NCBI GenBank assembly: GCA_040382935.1
Contig: JBEIEP010000002.1
Span: 62,001 to 126,000 of the forward strand
Source: JALQUL01 sp040382935
Lineage (GTDB): Bacteria > Pseudomonadota > Gammaproteobacteria > Burkholderiales > Burkholderiaceae_C
DNA length: 64,000 nt
Direction of reading: 5' to 3'
Shown here: one piece after another, positions 52,342 to 63,559 of the stretch
How the letters are laid out: every line of letters starts with the position of its first letter
How positions within the stretch are numbered: position 1 is the stretch's first letter
The notes under the pieces: generated by a model
What the model saw: only the letters and a program-made list of their open reading frames with translations
What the model was told of the DNA's origin: nothing
Databases searched by the model: none
Position numbers and translations under genes: made by a program

Positions 52342-52818
52342 TCAGACTTTTTTCTTCAATGCTTTGACCGCTTTTAATACCTCGTCCACGTGGCCGGGTA
52401 CCTTTAGGCCGCGCCATTCTTCTTTGAGTATGCCGTCTGGACCAATCAAAAAAGTGCTGCGCTCAATGCCTTTGACCTTTTTGCCATACATGATCTTGTT
52501 TTTGACCACGCCAAACATGTGACACATTTTTTCTTCGGTATCGGCGATCAACTCAAACGGCAGTTCCAATTTTTGTTTGAAATCATCGTGGGACTTCATG
52601 TTGTCCCGTGAGACACCATACACTATGGCCCCCGCTTGGGCTATTTTTTTTTTTTTGTCGCTAAACTGCTTGGCGTGGGTGTTGCACCGGGGGGTTTTTT
52701 TTTGGGTTAAAAACACAAAAACGACCGTGCTTCCAACGTGACTGGTGTTGCTAACTTGCAAACCGCCTGTTGCCAAGGCTTCAAATTCGGGGATGGATTT
52801 ATTTACGACGATGGCCAT
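52342..52818 (-). CDS. bcp: Peroxiredoxin (Bcp/PrxQ type) with altered active-site loop
   Basis: Thiol peroxidase of 158 aa. The C-terminal two thirds (GVSRDNMKSHDDFKQKLELP; STFLIGPDGILKEEWRG, both shortened family segments) are textbook. The peroxidatic Cys is kept at C45, but its surroundings read LTQKKTPRCNTHAK instead of the usual YPKDNTPGCTTEA. The DNA there contains runs of 13 T, 9 T and 6 G within about 60 bp (52644-52703). The frame remains open. Either local sequence errors or real divergence. ATG 52818 was chosen; the frame is open 11 codons further. Confidence 0.85.
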   Translation of the reverse strand: MAIVVNKSIPEFEALATGGLQVSNTSHVGSTVVFVFLTQKKTPRCNTHAKQFSDKKKKIAQAGAIVYGVSRDNMKSHDDFKQKLELPFELIADTEEKMCHMFGVVKNKIMYGKKVKGIERSTFLIGPDGILKEEWRGLKVPGHVDEVLKAVKALKKKV

Positions 52819-52964
52819 AGGACTAAGACTTTTGCACTGCTGCTGGTGCACCTAAGGTTTTCAATAGGCACACAAAACATGGGGTAGAAATAGCACGGTG
52901 CAACTAGGCTCCGCGAAAGGACTTATTTTACTCGGTTTTGTTGGACGCAGCCGGACTTTGACGT

Positions 52965-53342
52965 CTAGCTTACAGACCCTATCCGCAGCGCTGCGGTCAC
53001 TTTTCGTCCTTCGCCCGCCAGTATATTGAAGGTTCTACAGGCGGCCGGCGTGTCCATGGTTTCCAAACCAATGCCTTTTTGAATCAAGCCTCGCAGCAAG
53101 CGTGCGGCCGGAAAGACCAAGGCTGAACCACTCCCAAACAAGGCAATTTCTGTGTCCAACTGGGTGACAGGTTCGAAGGCTCCTTCATCCAGCGTTGCGT
53201 CGTCTGCACTTGGCCATGGGTGCACCCCTGATTCACTGTTGACCAAAATGCTGGTGCTGTATTTTTGGCCGTTAACCATGACCCACCCAGAGCCTGTGCC
53301 GTTAATAAACACCCGCGAGAGTGTGTCAGGTTGAAACTTCAT
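52965..53342 (-). CDS. Mth938-like domain protein
   Basis: Protein of 125 aa with the Mth938/NDUFAF3-like pattern: FINGTGSGWVMVNGQKY in the first third, EIALFGSGSALVFP in the middle and GIGLETMDTPAACRTFNILA near the end. Homologues in mitochondria help assemble complex I; bacterial function is not settled. ATG 53342 begins MKFQPDTLSR, the usual start. It is divergent from alaA, 119 bp between starts. Confidence 0.85.
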   Translation of the reverse strand: MKFQPDTLSRVFINGTGSGWVMVNGQKYSTSILVNSESGVHPWPSADDATLDEGAFEPVTQLDTEIALFGSGSALVFPAARLLRGLIQKGIGLETMDTPAACRTFNILAGEGRKVTAALRIGSVS

Positions 53343-53461
53343 ATGCAAAGTGCCTTTGTTGCAGTGCATTAAATGCACCTCATTCTGTGGTCAAATTATA
53401 GGTTTCCCACTGCGTTGAACCGCTGCGTCTTTGTTTTGCCCGCATCGTTTTTGGAGGCCCC

Positions 53462-54715
53462 GTGAAAACAATCTTGAAATCCGCCAAATTGGCCAACGTG
53501 TGTTACGACATTCGGGGCCCGATTATGGACAAAGCGCGCCAGATGGAAGAGGAGGGGCACAAAATCATCAAACTCAACATTGGCAACTTGGCGGTGTTTG
53601 GGTTTGACGCGCCAGAAGAGATTCAGCAGGACATGATTCGTAACCTGCCTAACTCGGCGGGGTACTCCGACAGCAAGGGAATTTTTGCAGCCCGCAAGGC
53701 CGTAATGCACTCCACTCAACAACAGGGTATCAAGGGCGTAACCTTAGACGACATTTACTTGGGCAACGGGGCCAGCGAGTTGATTGTTTTGGCTACCAAC
53801 GCGCTGCTGGACAGTGGCGACGAGTTGTTGATCCCGGCACCCGACTACCCCTTGTGGACGGCGGCGGTGAGCTTGTCGGGCGGTACGCCGGTTCATTACA
53901 TGTGTCAAGAGGACAACGGGTGGATGCCCGACGTGGCGGACATTCGGGCAAAGATCACGCCACGCACCAAAGGGATTGTTGTGATCAACCCCAATAACCC
54001 GACCGGCGCTCTGTACAGCGACGCCCTGCTTGTAGAGTTGGTGGCTATTGCCCGTGAACACGGGCTGGTCATTTTTGCGGACGAGGTGTATGACAAGGTG
54101 TTGTACGACGGGGTACGGCATACGGCGATCGCCTCACTGAGCCAGGACGTTTTGACCCTGACCTTTAACAGCCTGAGTAAAAGCCACCGCTCTTGCGGCT
54201 ACCGGGCTGGGTGGATGGTGGTGACGGGCGACAAGCGGCCGGCCAAGGACTACATCGAGGGGCTCAACATGCTCTCGAATATGCGCTTGTGCGCCAATGT
54301 GCCTGGGCAGTCGGCCATTCAAACGGCGCTGGGGGGTTACCAAAGCATTGGGGACTTGGTCGCACCAGGAGGGCGCTTGCGCAGGCAACGGGATTTGGCG
54401 TACGAACTGATTACGGCAATACCGGGCGTGTCGTGTGTGAAGCCCAGTGCGGCACTGTATATGTTTCCCAAACTAGACCCCAAGGTCTACCCCATACACG
54501 ACGACCAGCAGTTTTTCTTACGAATGCTCGAAGAAACCCGTGTCATGCTGGTTCAGGGAACGGGGTTTAACTGGCCAGCGCCGGATCATTTCAGAATAGT
54601 GTTTTTGCCGCATGAAGAGGACCTGCGCGAAGCCGTAGGCCGCATCGCGCAATTCTTGGCGCGGTGCCGCAAGGAATTTGGCACCGACGGGCGTAATGAA
54701 AATTCAGAGAATTAA
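53462..54715 (+). CDS. alaA: Alanine transaminase AlaA (GTG start)
   Basis: PLP aminotransferase converting pyruvate and glutamate to alanine. Closely follows E. coli AlaA in outline: KLANVCYDIRGPI, LNIGNLAVFGFDAP, DDIYLGNGASELIVLA, NPNNPTGALYS, the PLP Lys at about K240 in SLSKSHRSCGYRAGW, and GALYMFPKLD-like SAALYMFPKLD. Length 417 aa. GTG 53462 is supported by GGAGG about six bases upstream. It precedes hom and thrC, likely one transcript, so amino-acid synthesis genes are grouped. Confidence 0.92.
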   Translation: MKTILKSAKLANVCYDIRGPIMDKARQMEEEGHKIIKLNIGNLAVFGFDAPEEIQQDMIRNLPNSAGYSDSKGIFAARKAVMHSTQQQGIKGVTLDDIYLGNGASELIVLATNALLDSGDELLIPAPDYPLWTAAVSLSGGTPVHYMCQEDNGWMPDVADIRAKITPRTKGIVVINPNNPTGALYSDALLVELVAIAREHGLVIFADEVYDKVLYDGVRHTAIASLSQDVLTLTFNSLSKSHRSCGYRAGWMVVTGDKRPAKDYIEGLNMLSNMRLCANVPGQSAIQTALGGYQSIGDLVAPGGRLRRQRDLAYELITAIPGVSCVKPSAALYMFPKLDPKVYPIHDDQQFFLRMLEETRVMLVQGTGFNWPAPDHFRIVFLPHEEDLREAVGRIAQFLARCRKEFGTDGRNENSEN

Positions 54716-54728
54716 GAGAGTGGCAGTT

Positions 54729-56051
54729 ATGAAACCGATAAAAGTTGGCCTATTGGGCCTGGGGACCGTGGGCGCTGGTGTGTACCAGGTGTTGACGCGT
54801 AACCAACAAGAAATCATGCGCCGTGCGGGCTGTGCCATTGAGGTGGCCATGGTGTGCAGGCGTGATGTGGTGGCTGCACGAAGCATTGTGGGTGATGCAG
54901 TTGCCGTGACCGCCGACCCGATGGAGTTGATCAAGCACCATGATATTGACATTGTGGTCGAGCTGGTGGGAGGCGTGACACAGGCCAAAGAATGGGTTTT
55001 GCAGGCCATCGCAGCGGGCAAACATGTGGTGACCGCCAATAAAGCCTTGTTGGCACTGCATGGAACGGAGATTTTTGCGGCAGCCGGTGAGAAGGGCGTT
55101 GCGGTTGCGTTTGAAGCAGCGGTAGCAGGTGGTATTCCTATCATTAAGGCGCTGCGTGAAGGTTTGTCGGCCAATCGCATCGAATGGGTGGCGGGCATCA
55201 TCAATGGGACGACCAATTTTATTTTGTCTGAGATGCGTGACAAGGGCTTGGACTTTGGAGCCGTTTTGGCACAGGCCCAGCAACTGGGCTATGCCGAGGC
55301 CGACCCCACGTTTGACATTGAAGGTGTGGATGCCGCACACAAAGTAACCTTGATGAGCGCGATTGCCTTTGGCGTGCCGGTTCAGTTTGACAAGGCCCAC
55401 ATAGAGGGCATATCGGCGCTTTCTGCCACCGATATCCGCTATGCCGAGGACATGGGTTACAGAATCAAACTGCTGGGCATTACCAAACGCCGCGAAAATG
55501 GCATTGAGCTGCGCGTGCACCCCTGCCTGGTACCGGCCAAGCGGTTGATTGCCAATGTGGAAGGGGCTATGAATGCCGTGATGGTGCAGGGCGACGCGGT
55601 AGGCACGACGCTGTACTACGGCAAAGGGGCAGGGGCAGAGCCCACGGCCAGCGCAGTGATTGCCGACTTGGTGGATATCGTACGCCTACGCACCGCAGAC
55701 CCCCACCACCATGTGCCTTACCTGGCGTTTCAGTCCCATGCCTTGGGGAACGAATCGGTGCTGCCCATGGCAGAGGTGGTGACCAGCTATTACCTGCGCT
55801 TAACCGTGGCCGACCAACCCGGCGTTTTGGCGACGGTGGCAACCATCTTGGCCCGCCACAACGTGAGCATTGACGCGCTACGCCAACGACAAGCCGACGA
55901 AGCCGGTGCCCCAGAGACGGCGCAGACCGATCTGGTGCTGCTCACCCACGACTGCACAGAGGCACAGATGCAATCGGCCTTGGCCGACGTTCAATCACTT
56001 CCCACCGTGTTGGCCAAGGTGGTGATGATTCGCAAAGAGGAGTTGGTGTGA
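54729..56051 (+). CDS. hom: Homoserine dehydrogenase
   Basis: Reduces aspartate semialdehyde to homoserine, for threonine and methionine. NAD(P)-binding VGLLGLGTVGAG near the start, VTANKALLALHG, the catalytic region GIINGTTNFILS and EADPTFDIEGVDAAHK. A C-terminal ACT-type regulatory domain begins about residue 355 (YYLRLTVADQPGVLATVA). Length 440 aa from ATG 54729; earlier in-frame starts lie inside alaA. Overlaps thrC by one base (TGATG). Confidence 0.95.
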   Translation: MKPIKVGLLGLGTVGAGVYQVLTRNQQEIMRRAGCAIEVAMVCRRDVVAARSIVGDAVAVTADPMELIKHHDIDIVVELVGGVTQAKEWVLQAIAAGKHVVTANKALLALHGTEIFAAAGEKGVAVAFEAAVAGGIPIIKALREGLSANRIEWVAGIINGTTNFILSEMRDKGLDFGAVLAQAQQLGYAEADPTFDIEGVDAAHKVTLMSAIAFGVPVQFDKAHIEGISALSATDIRYAEDMGYRIKLLGITKRRENGIELRVHPCLVPAKRLIANVEGAMNAVMVQGDAVGTTLYYGKGAGAEPTASAVIADLVDIVRLRTADPHHHVPYLAFQSHALGNESVLPMAEVVTSYYLRLTVADQPGVLATVATILARHNVSIDALRQRQADEAGAPETAQTDLVLLTHDCTEAQMQSALADVQSLPTVLAKVVMIRKEELV

Positions 56052-57493
56052 TGCGCTACATCTCAACCCGGGGCGACCTGACCGAGCGGCGGTTTTGCGA
56101 TATCTTGTTAGAAGGTTTGGCGCCCGATGGGGGCCTGTACATGCCCGTGCGTTACCCGGTGCTGGACGCGGCAGGCTTGGCCTCGCTTCGACAGACCTGG
56201 AGCGAAGAGGGCTACAGTGGACTGGCCTTTGCGTTGCTGTCGATGTACATTGACGACATTCCGGCCGATCACCTTAAAGCCCTTTGTGCCAAAACCTACA
56301 CCCCAGCCGTTTTTGGCACGACAGCGATTGTCCCTGTACGAAGAACCCAGGATGGTTTGTGGATTGAAGCTTTGTCCAACGGCCCCACGCTGGCCTTCAA
56401 AGACATGGCCATGCAATTGCTGGGGCATTTGTTCGAGTACGAATTAGCCAGGCGCGGCCAGACGCTCAACATTTTGGGGGCCACCAGTGGCGATACCGGC
56501 AGTGCCGCAGAGTACGCGATGCGGGGCAAAAAAGGGATTCGGGTGTTTATGACCTCGCCTGCCGACCGTATGAGCCCCTTCCAACAGGCCCAGATGTTCA
56601 GCCTCATGGACGAGAACATTGTGAATATCGCCATTGAGGGTGTTTTTGACGACTGCCAGGACATGGTGAAGGCCGTATCCAACGACTTGGCGTTCAAGCG
56701 CCACTACCAAATTGGCACGGTCAATTCCATCAACTGGGCAAGGTTGCTGGCGCAGGTGGTGTATTACTTTGCGGGGTACTTCCAGGTCACCACCAGCGAT
56801 TCTGAACCGGTCAATTTTGTGGTGCCGTCTGGCAATTTTGGCAATGTGTGTGCGGGCCACGTGGCCCGGCAAATGGGTTTGCCCATCGCCAAGCTGGTGG
56901 TGGCTACCAATGAAAACGACGTGTTGGATGAGTTTTTCAAAACCGGCGTGTACCGGGTGCGTACCAGTGCCGACACCTTTGAAACGTCCAGCCCGTCTAT
57001 GGATATTTCCAAGGCGTCCAACTTTGAACGCTTTATTTTTGACCTGCTGGGGCGTGATGGGGACGCCGTGGCCGACCTGTTTGGGGCGCAGATTTCCAAG
57101 GCAGGGCAATTCGATTTAAGTGGTCACGACGAATGGGGCAAAGCAGCGTCTACCTTTGGGTTTTGCAGTGGCGCCAGCAACCATGCGTCCCGCCTGGCCA
57201 CTATTGCCCAAACTCACACCATGGGCGACGGCTTGATAGACCCCCATACCGCCGACGCGGTGTGTGTCGCGCGCCAACTGCGTGCGCTGGGCCAGTTAGG
57301 CAGTGGCGCTACCGTGGTGCTGGAAACAGCGCTACCGGTCAAGTTTGCAGAAACCATTCTGGAAGCGGTTAACCAGCAACCGGGCAGACCCGCGCATCTA
57401 GACGGCATTGAGGCCCTGCCCAAACGGGTGCTGCGTATGGCACCTGACCTGGCGCAACTCAAATCTTTAATCGTTACGCTTTGCACGGCCTAA
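56051..57493 (+). CDS. thrC: Threonine synthase
   Basis: PLP enzyme converting O-phosphohomoserine to threonine. Begins MRYISTRGDLTERRFCDILL; the PLP Lys is about K117 in PTLAFKDMAMQLL; the phosphate loop is in VPSGNFGNVCAG. Length 480 aa, the long (yeast/E. coli-like) class. The ATG shares one base with the hom stop, implying coupled translation. Confidence 0.96.
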   Translation: MRYISTRGDLTERRFCDILLEGLAPDGGLYMPVRYPVLDAAGLASLRQTWSEEGYSGLAFALLSMYIDDIPADHLKALCAKTYTPAVFGTTAIVPVRRTQDGLWIEALSNGPTLAFKDMAMQLLGHLFEYELARRGQTLNILGATSGDTGSAAEYAMRGKKGIRVFMTSPADRMSPFQQAQMFSLMDENIVNIAIEGVFDDCQDMVKAVSNDLAFKRHYQIGTVNSINWARLLAQVVYYFAGYFQVTTSDSEPVNFVVPSGNFGNVCAGHVARQMGLPIAKLVVATNENDVLDEFFKTGVYRVRTSADTFETSSPSMDISKASNFERFIFDLLGRDGDAVADLFGAQISKAGQFDLSGHDEWGKAASTFGFCSGASNHASRLATIAQTHTMGDGLIDPHTADAVCVARQLRALGQLGSGATVVLETALPVKFAETILEAVNQQPGRPAHLDGIEALPKRVLRMAPDLAQLKSLIVTLCTA

Positions 57494-57496
57494 GCC

Positions 57497-58765
57497 ATGC
57501 AAAGCCGTGGTGCCCCCGCTCCGCTAATGCCTTTGGCTGAGGCATTGGCCGCACTTTTGGCCCACGCCAAGCCCTTGGGACGCGTTGAACGGGTGGCGAC
57601 TTTTGACGCCGATGGCCGTGTGTTGGCCTCTGATGTGGTCTCTAACCTGGATGTTCCCGCCTTTGACAACAGCGCGATGGACGGTTATGCGCTGCGCTTT
57701 GCCGATGTGCAACCAGAGGTGGATTTGCCCGTTACCCAAAGAGTGGCCGCTGGAAGCACTGCACAGCCCTTGGTGGCCGGGCAAGCCGCACGCATTTTTA
57801 CAGGTGCGCCCCTCCCACCAGGCGCAGATACGGTGGTGATGCAAGAGGACTGCGAGGTGCAAAGCTCTTTAGAGCCAGGGGCCTTTCCCACCCTGCGGGT
57901 AAGAGGCAAGGCGCAGGCTGGCCAATGGGTAAGGGCCAGAGGCGACGACGTAAAGGCCGGTCAGCGGGTGCTGCAAGCGGGTGACCGTTTGGGCCCCGCA
58001 CAGTTGGGGCTGGCCGCTAGCTTGGGTCTGGCGCATTTAGAGGTGAGTCAGCGGCCCAAAGTGGCCTTGTTTTCAACGGGCGATGAATTGGTGATGCCCG
58101 GTGAGTGCGCGCCAGAAAATTTGCCAGCGGGTGCCATCTTCAACTCCAACCGGTTTTTTTTGCGCCAGCTGCTGCAAAGGCTTGGGGCCACGGTACAAGA
58201 CATGGGCATAGTGCCCGATAACCGGGCAGCCACCGAAACGGCTTTGCGGCAGGCCGCGCAACACAACGATTTAATCCTGACCAGTGGCGGCGTCTCGGTG
58301 GGCGAGGAAGACCATATCAAACCTGCGGTGTCTACGCTGGGCCAACTGGATTTGTGGCAAATTGCAATCAAGCCGGGCAAGCCGTTTGCCTATGGCATGG
58401 TGCGGCGTGACAACGCCACCGCGCCTTGCCACTTTATCGGTTTGCCCGGAAATCCGGTCTCCAGTTTTGTGACCTTTTTGCTATTGGTACGACCCTTTGT
58501 ATCGGCCCTGCAAGGCCTTACGCACCACGCCCCCCGCGCCCTGACGGGTATCGCCAATTTTGATTGGCCCAAGGCCGATAAGCGCCAGGAGTTTTTGCGG
58601 GCCAGGTTGAATGACCAGGGCCTGCTCGATTTGTTTCCCAACCAAAGCTCGGGCGTGTTGACCTCACTGGTTTGGGGCAATGTCTTGATCGACAATCCAC
58701 CGGCCCGTACCATCGCCAAAGGGGATACGGTACGGTTTTATTCCATAGCCGATTTACTCGCATGA
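57497..58765 (+). CDS. moeA: Molybdopterin molybdenumtransferase MoeA (gephyrin-like)
   Basis: Inserts molybdenum into adenylylated molybdopterin. Four-domain MoeA layout: NSAMDGYALR at about 55, the MPT-binding domain with FSTGDELV and NSNRFFL, TSGGVSVGEEDH, then GLPGNPVSSFV and a beta-barrel C terminus. Length 422 aa. It starts 3 bp after thrC and overlaps moaD by 4 bp (ATGA). Confidence 0.94.
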   Translation: MQSRGAPAPLMPLAEALAALLAHAKPLGRVERVATFDADGRVLASDVVSNLDVPAFDNSAMDGYALRFADVQPEVDLPVTQRVAAGSTAQPLVAGQAARIFTGAPLPPGADTVVMQEDCEVQSSLEPGAFPTLRVRGKAQAGQWVRARGDDVKAGQRVLQAGDRLGPAQLGLAASLGLAHLEVSQRPKVALFSTGDELVMPGECAPENLPAGAIFNSNRFFLRQLLQRLGATVQDMGIVPDNRAATETALRQAAQHNDLILTSGGVSVGEEDHIKPAVSTLGQLDLWQIAIKPGKPFAYGMVRRDNATAPCHFIGLPGNPVSSFVTFLLLVRPFVSALQGLTHHAPRALTGIANFDWPKADKRQEFLRARLNDQGLLDLFPNQSSGVLTSLVWGNVLIDNPPARTIAKGDTVRFYSIADLLA

Positions 58766-59016
58766 ACACCCACCATATTCGGTACTTTGCCTCGATTCGA
58801 GAGCTGCTGGGGCGTGACCAGGAGCAGGTCACCACCCAGGCCGCCACCATCGGGCAACTTCGGGATGAACTGGTCGCCAGAGGCGAACCCTACGCCAGCG
58901 CGTTGGCCAAGGGCAGGGCGGTGCGAGCCGCCGTGAACCAGGTGATGGCCCAAGACGACACCGCGCTCACCGCCGACGCTGAAGTCGCATTTTTCCCGCC
59001 CGTGACCGGGGGGTAA
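58762..59016 (+). CDS. moaD: Molybdopterin synthase small subunit MoaD
   Basis: Ubiquitin-like sulfur carrier of 84 aa that ends in the required Gly-Gly (FFPPVTGG). Begins HIRYFASIRELLG. ATG 58762 overlaps the moeA stop by 4 bp. The partner large subunit MoaE is about 1.2 kb away at 60249, beyond an opposite-strand gene, whereas they are usually adjacent. Confidence 0.93.
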   Translation: MNTHHIRYFASIRELLGRDQEQVTTQAATIGQLRDELVARGEPYASALAKGRAVRAAVNQVMAQDDTALTADAEVAFFPPVTGG

Positions 59017-59033
59017 GGTTTTTGGCAGGTTTT

Positions 59034-59918
59034 CTAGGCCAAAGTCACGGCCTGTAGCGGCGCTCTAAGCACGTTTTGTATCCGCCCCTGTGCGGCCAAA
59101 GCGGCTTTAACGGGTGCAGGATTGGGGGCTGAAAAAGCCTGCTCTATCCAAGGCACCAAGGGCAGCCATTGGGCAAGAGCGCCCGCGTGGTCACCCGTGC
59201 GCAGCTTGTCCAAAATGGCAACAAAGTCCTCCGTGTGCAGGTGGGCACTGGCACAAATGCCCCCTCTACTGCCCTGCGCCACCGACGAGAACAGTTGCAA
59301 ATCCTCACCCGCCAGCACCGCCAGTTGGTTGTGCCTGATCAGGGCCAGGGTTTTGCCAAGATCGCCGCCGCAATCCTTGATCGCGTGGATATTTGGGTGT
59401 TGGGCCAAGGTCAACAGCGTGTCACGTTCAATGACCACGCCCGTTCGGTAGGGAATGTCGTACACCACCAAAGGGTGGTGGCTGGCGTCCGCAAGGCGTC
59501 TAAACCAATCCAGTAAACCCGCCTGTGAGGGGCGTATCCCGGCTGGGGCGCTGACCAACACCCCAGAAAGTGGCCGCTCGTTGAGTGCCACCAGCCCATT
59601 CAGTGCCGCGCTAAGAGAATAATTGGGCAGCCCGGCGATGACCTGTTTGCCAGAGGCGATTGCCGCCTGTAACGCCAAGTCAAGGGCTTGCAGTTGCTCT
59701 GTTGCGCTAAGCGATGAAGGCTCTCCCGTCGTGCCGTTAACGACCAGTCCTGCAATACCCGTTTTGCAGTAATGGTTCAACAGTCCCTGCAGGGCCTGTG
59801 TATCGACGCTGCCGTCGGGTTGAAACGGCGTAATCAAGGGTATCCACAGCCCTGAAAAATCAACCGGTTGCTCTCGGTGGTGTCGTTGATTCATAGGGTG
59901 GGTTTGAGGGATTGACAT
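59034..59918 (-). CDS. DapA-like dihydrodipicolinate synthase / N-acetylneuraminate lyase family protein
   Basis: Class I (Schiff-base) aldolase TIM barrel of 294 aa. The N terminus has FSGLWIPLITPFQPDGSVD, the GTTGE motif in VNGTTGEPSSLS, the Tyr of YDIPYRTGV, and the Schiff-base Lys in IHAIKDCGGDL. 4-Hydroxy-tetrahydrodipicolinate synthase is one possibility; the family also includes other lyases. ATG 59918 has GGAG upstream; the open frame beyond it reads as non-coding. It sits on the opposite strand between moaD and moaE, an unusual place that suggests insertion. Confidence 0.85.
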   Translation of the reverse strand: MSIPQTHPMNQRHHREQPVDFSGLWIPLITPFQPDGSVDTQALQGLLNHYCKTGIAGLVVNGTTGEPSSLSATEQLQALDLALQAAIASGKQVIAGLPNYSLSAALNGLVALNERPLSGVLVSAPAGIRPSQAGLLDWFRRLADASHHPLVVYDIPYRTGVVIERDTLLTLAQHPNIHAIKDCGGDLGKTLALIRHNQLAVLAGEDLQLFSSVAQGSRGGICASAHLHTEDFVAILDKLRTGDHAGALAQWLPLVPWIEQAFSAPNPAPVKAALAAQGRIQNVLRAPLQAVTLA

Positions 59919-59996
59919 GACAGACTCCTTTTTTGCAAAAGACCACAAAGGAAACCGTAGGTCAAAGGAGCGAAGGGGGAGGGTGGCCGCATCAGG

Positions 59997-60066
59997 GCTT
60001 GGGTCCGTTCCGTCGCTCATCTGACGACGGAACCCAAAGCTCCGGTCAGATGAGCTTTGGTTTTTT
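59997..60066 (+). promoter_or_regulatory. Attenuator-like leader with three mutually exclusive stems and a terminator
   Basis: Stem A pairs 60007-60015 with 60025-60033, extended outward by 59997-60003 with 60033-60040. Stem B pairs 60015-60025 with 60045-60055 (11 bp, perfect). Stem C pairs 60034-60042 with 60052-60060 (9 bp, perfect) and is followed by six T (60061-60066), an intrinsic-terminator shape. B uses the 3' arm of C, and the extension of A uses the 5' arm of C, so the three cannot all form. That is the logic of an attenuator or riboswitch expression platform. The ligand or trigger is unknown. Confidence 0.6.
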
Positions 60067-60127
60067 CGATTTGGCGACCGACCCACAGGCATGGCACCGC
60101 CCCAAAGACTGGGCCGGTTGCGCGTAG
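60050..60127 (+). CDS. 25-codon ORF inside the leader (leader peptide or gene remnant)
   Basis: ATG 60050 lies in the loop of terminator stem C; the frame reads MSFGFFDLATDPQAW and then ten more residues to TAG at 60125. The first part resembles the N termini of TerC-family membrane proteins (for example FxxLxTDPQAW), after which similarity stops. It may be the stub of a deleted terC-like gene that kept its leader, or a leader peptide with two Trp codons. No strong Shine-Dalgarno is seen. Low certainty that it is translated. Confidence 0.35.
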   Translation: MSFGFFDLATDPQAWHRPKDWAGCA

Positions 60128-60248
60128 AGCATGCGTATGATCACCATGCCGTTATGGTAACCCAAACGCGGTGGGGGCTGCGTGGCGCCAGAGTCAACAG
60201 TGGCGTTGGAATCAATAGGGAACATTCCTTCATGCGAAAATGAGGCGT

Positions 60249-60734
60249 ATGAACAAGTTCCAAGTCACCATTGGCCCTGATGATTTTTGTGTCTCCACCG
60301 AATTGGCGCAACTACACGGCCAAGACGCGCGCGTGGGGGCCATATGCAGCTTTGTTGGGGTGGCGCGCGACTTTAACGACGGGCAGGGCGTTACGGTGTT
60401 GGAGTTGGAGCATTACCCTGGGATGACCGAAAAGGCCATTGAGGCCATGGTTGGCGAGGCTTTTGCGCGGTTTGCGTTGTATGGCGTGCGTGTGATCCAC
60501 AGAGTGGGCAAGCTGGCCCCTTGCGATCAGATTGTGCTGGTAGCGGTCACGTCGGCCCACCGGGGCACCAGTTTTGCCGCCTGTGAGTTTTTAATGGACT
60601 ACCTCAAAACACAGGCCCCGTTTTGGAAAAAGGAACAAACGCCAAGCGGTGCGCGGTGGGTAGATGCCAGAGCGAGTGATGACGTGGCATTGGCCAAATG
60701 GGGGCTTACCGCAGGCAACGCAAGCGGCGGTTGA
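60249..60734 (+). CDS. moaE: Molybdopterin synthase catalytic subunit MoaE
   Basis: Large subunit that transfers sulfur from MoaD to precursor Z. GAICSFVGVARDFNDG, LELEHYPGMTEKAIE and the active-site lysines in YLKTQAPFWKKEQ are family hallmarks. Length 161 aa from ATG 60249; an ATG three codons earlier (60240) is an alternative. Neither start has a well-spaced Shine-Dalgarno (GAGG only three bases before 60249). Confidence 0.93.
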   Translation: MNKFQVTIGPDDFCVSTELAQLHGQDARVGAICSFVGVARDFNDGQGVTVLELEHYPGMTEKAIEAMVGEAFARFALYGVRVIHRVGKLAPCDQIVLVAVTSAHRGTSFAACEFLMDYLKTQAPFWKKEQTPSGARWVDARASDDVALAKWGLTAGNASGG

Positions 60735-60811
60735 ACCTTCTCTAGGTTTGACCTAGCGCAAAGTTCCGGCAGTCACCGGCCCTTTACAGGCGAGCGCTCG
60801 GCCTCTATCCC

Positions 60812-60839
60812 CTTGAAATCTCCGAATGCGCGGCCACAT
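60812..60839 (+). promoter_or_regulatory. Candidate sigma-32 (heat-shock) promoter of clpB
   Basis: CTTGAAA at 60812-60818 matches the sigma-32 -35 consensus; about 14-15 bp on lies GGCCACAT, a moderate match to the CCCCAT-type -10. It is about 45 bp before the clpB ATG used here. Agreement with the known heat control of clpB supports the call. Confidence 0.55.
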
Positions 60840-60882
60840 GGGTGGCAATACACGGTCGTTGGTGACCGATTCGGAGATCTAC

Positions 60883-63483
<2,601 letters not shown>

Positions 63484-63559
63484 GCCGGTGCTCGGCATCC
63501 GGTGCAGCCCCTGTCCCACGGGGGATTCGGTGCGGCAAAGGCTTTGTTAGTATTGGGTA

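Larger units (their letters stand above)
59919..60248. other. 330-bp spacer between the dapA-like gene and moaE, largely leader sequence
   Basis: Upstream region of the dapA-like gene (- strand) and of moaE (+ strand). It contains the attenuator-like structure at 59997-60066 and a 25-codon ORF at 60050-60127. The stretch 60128-60239 shows no further feature. No complete gene is encoded. Confidence 0.6.
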
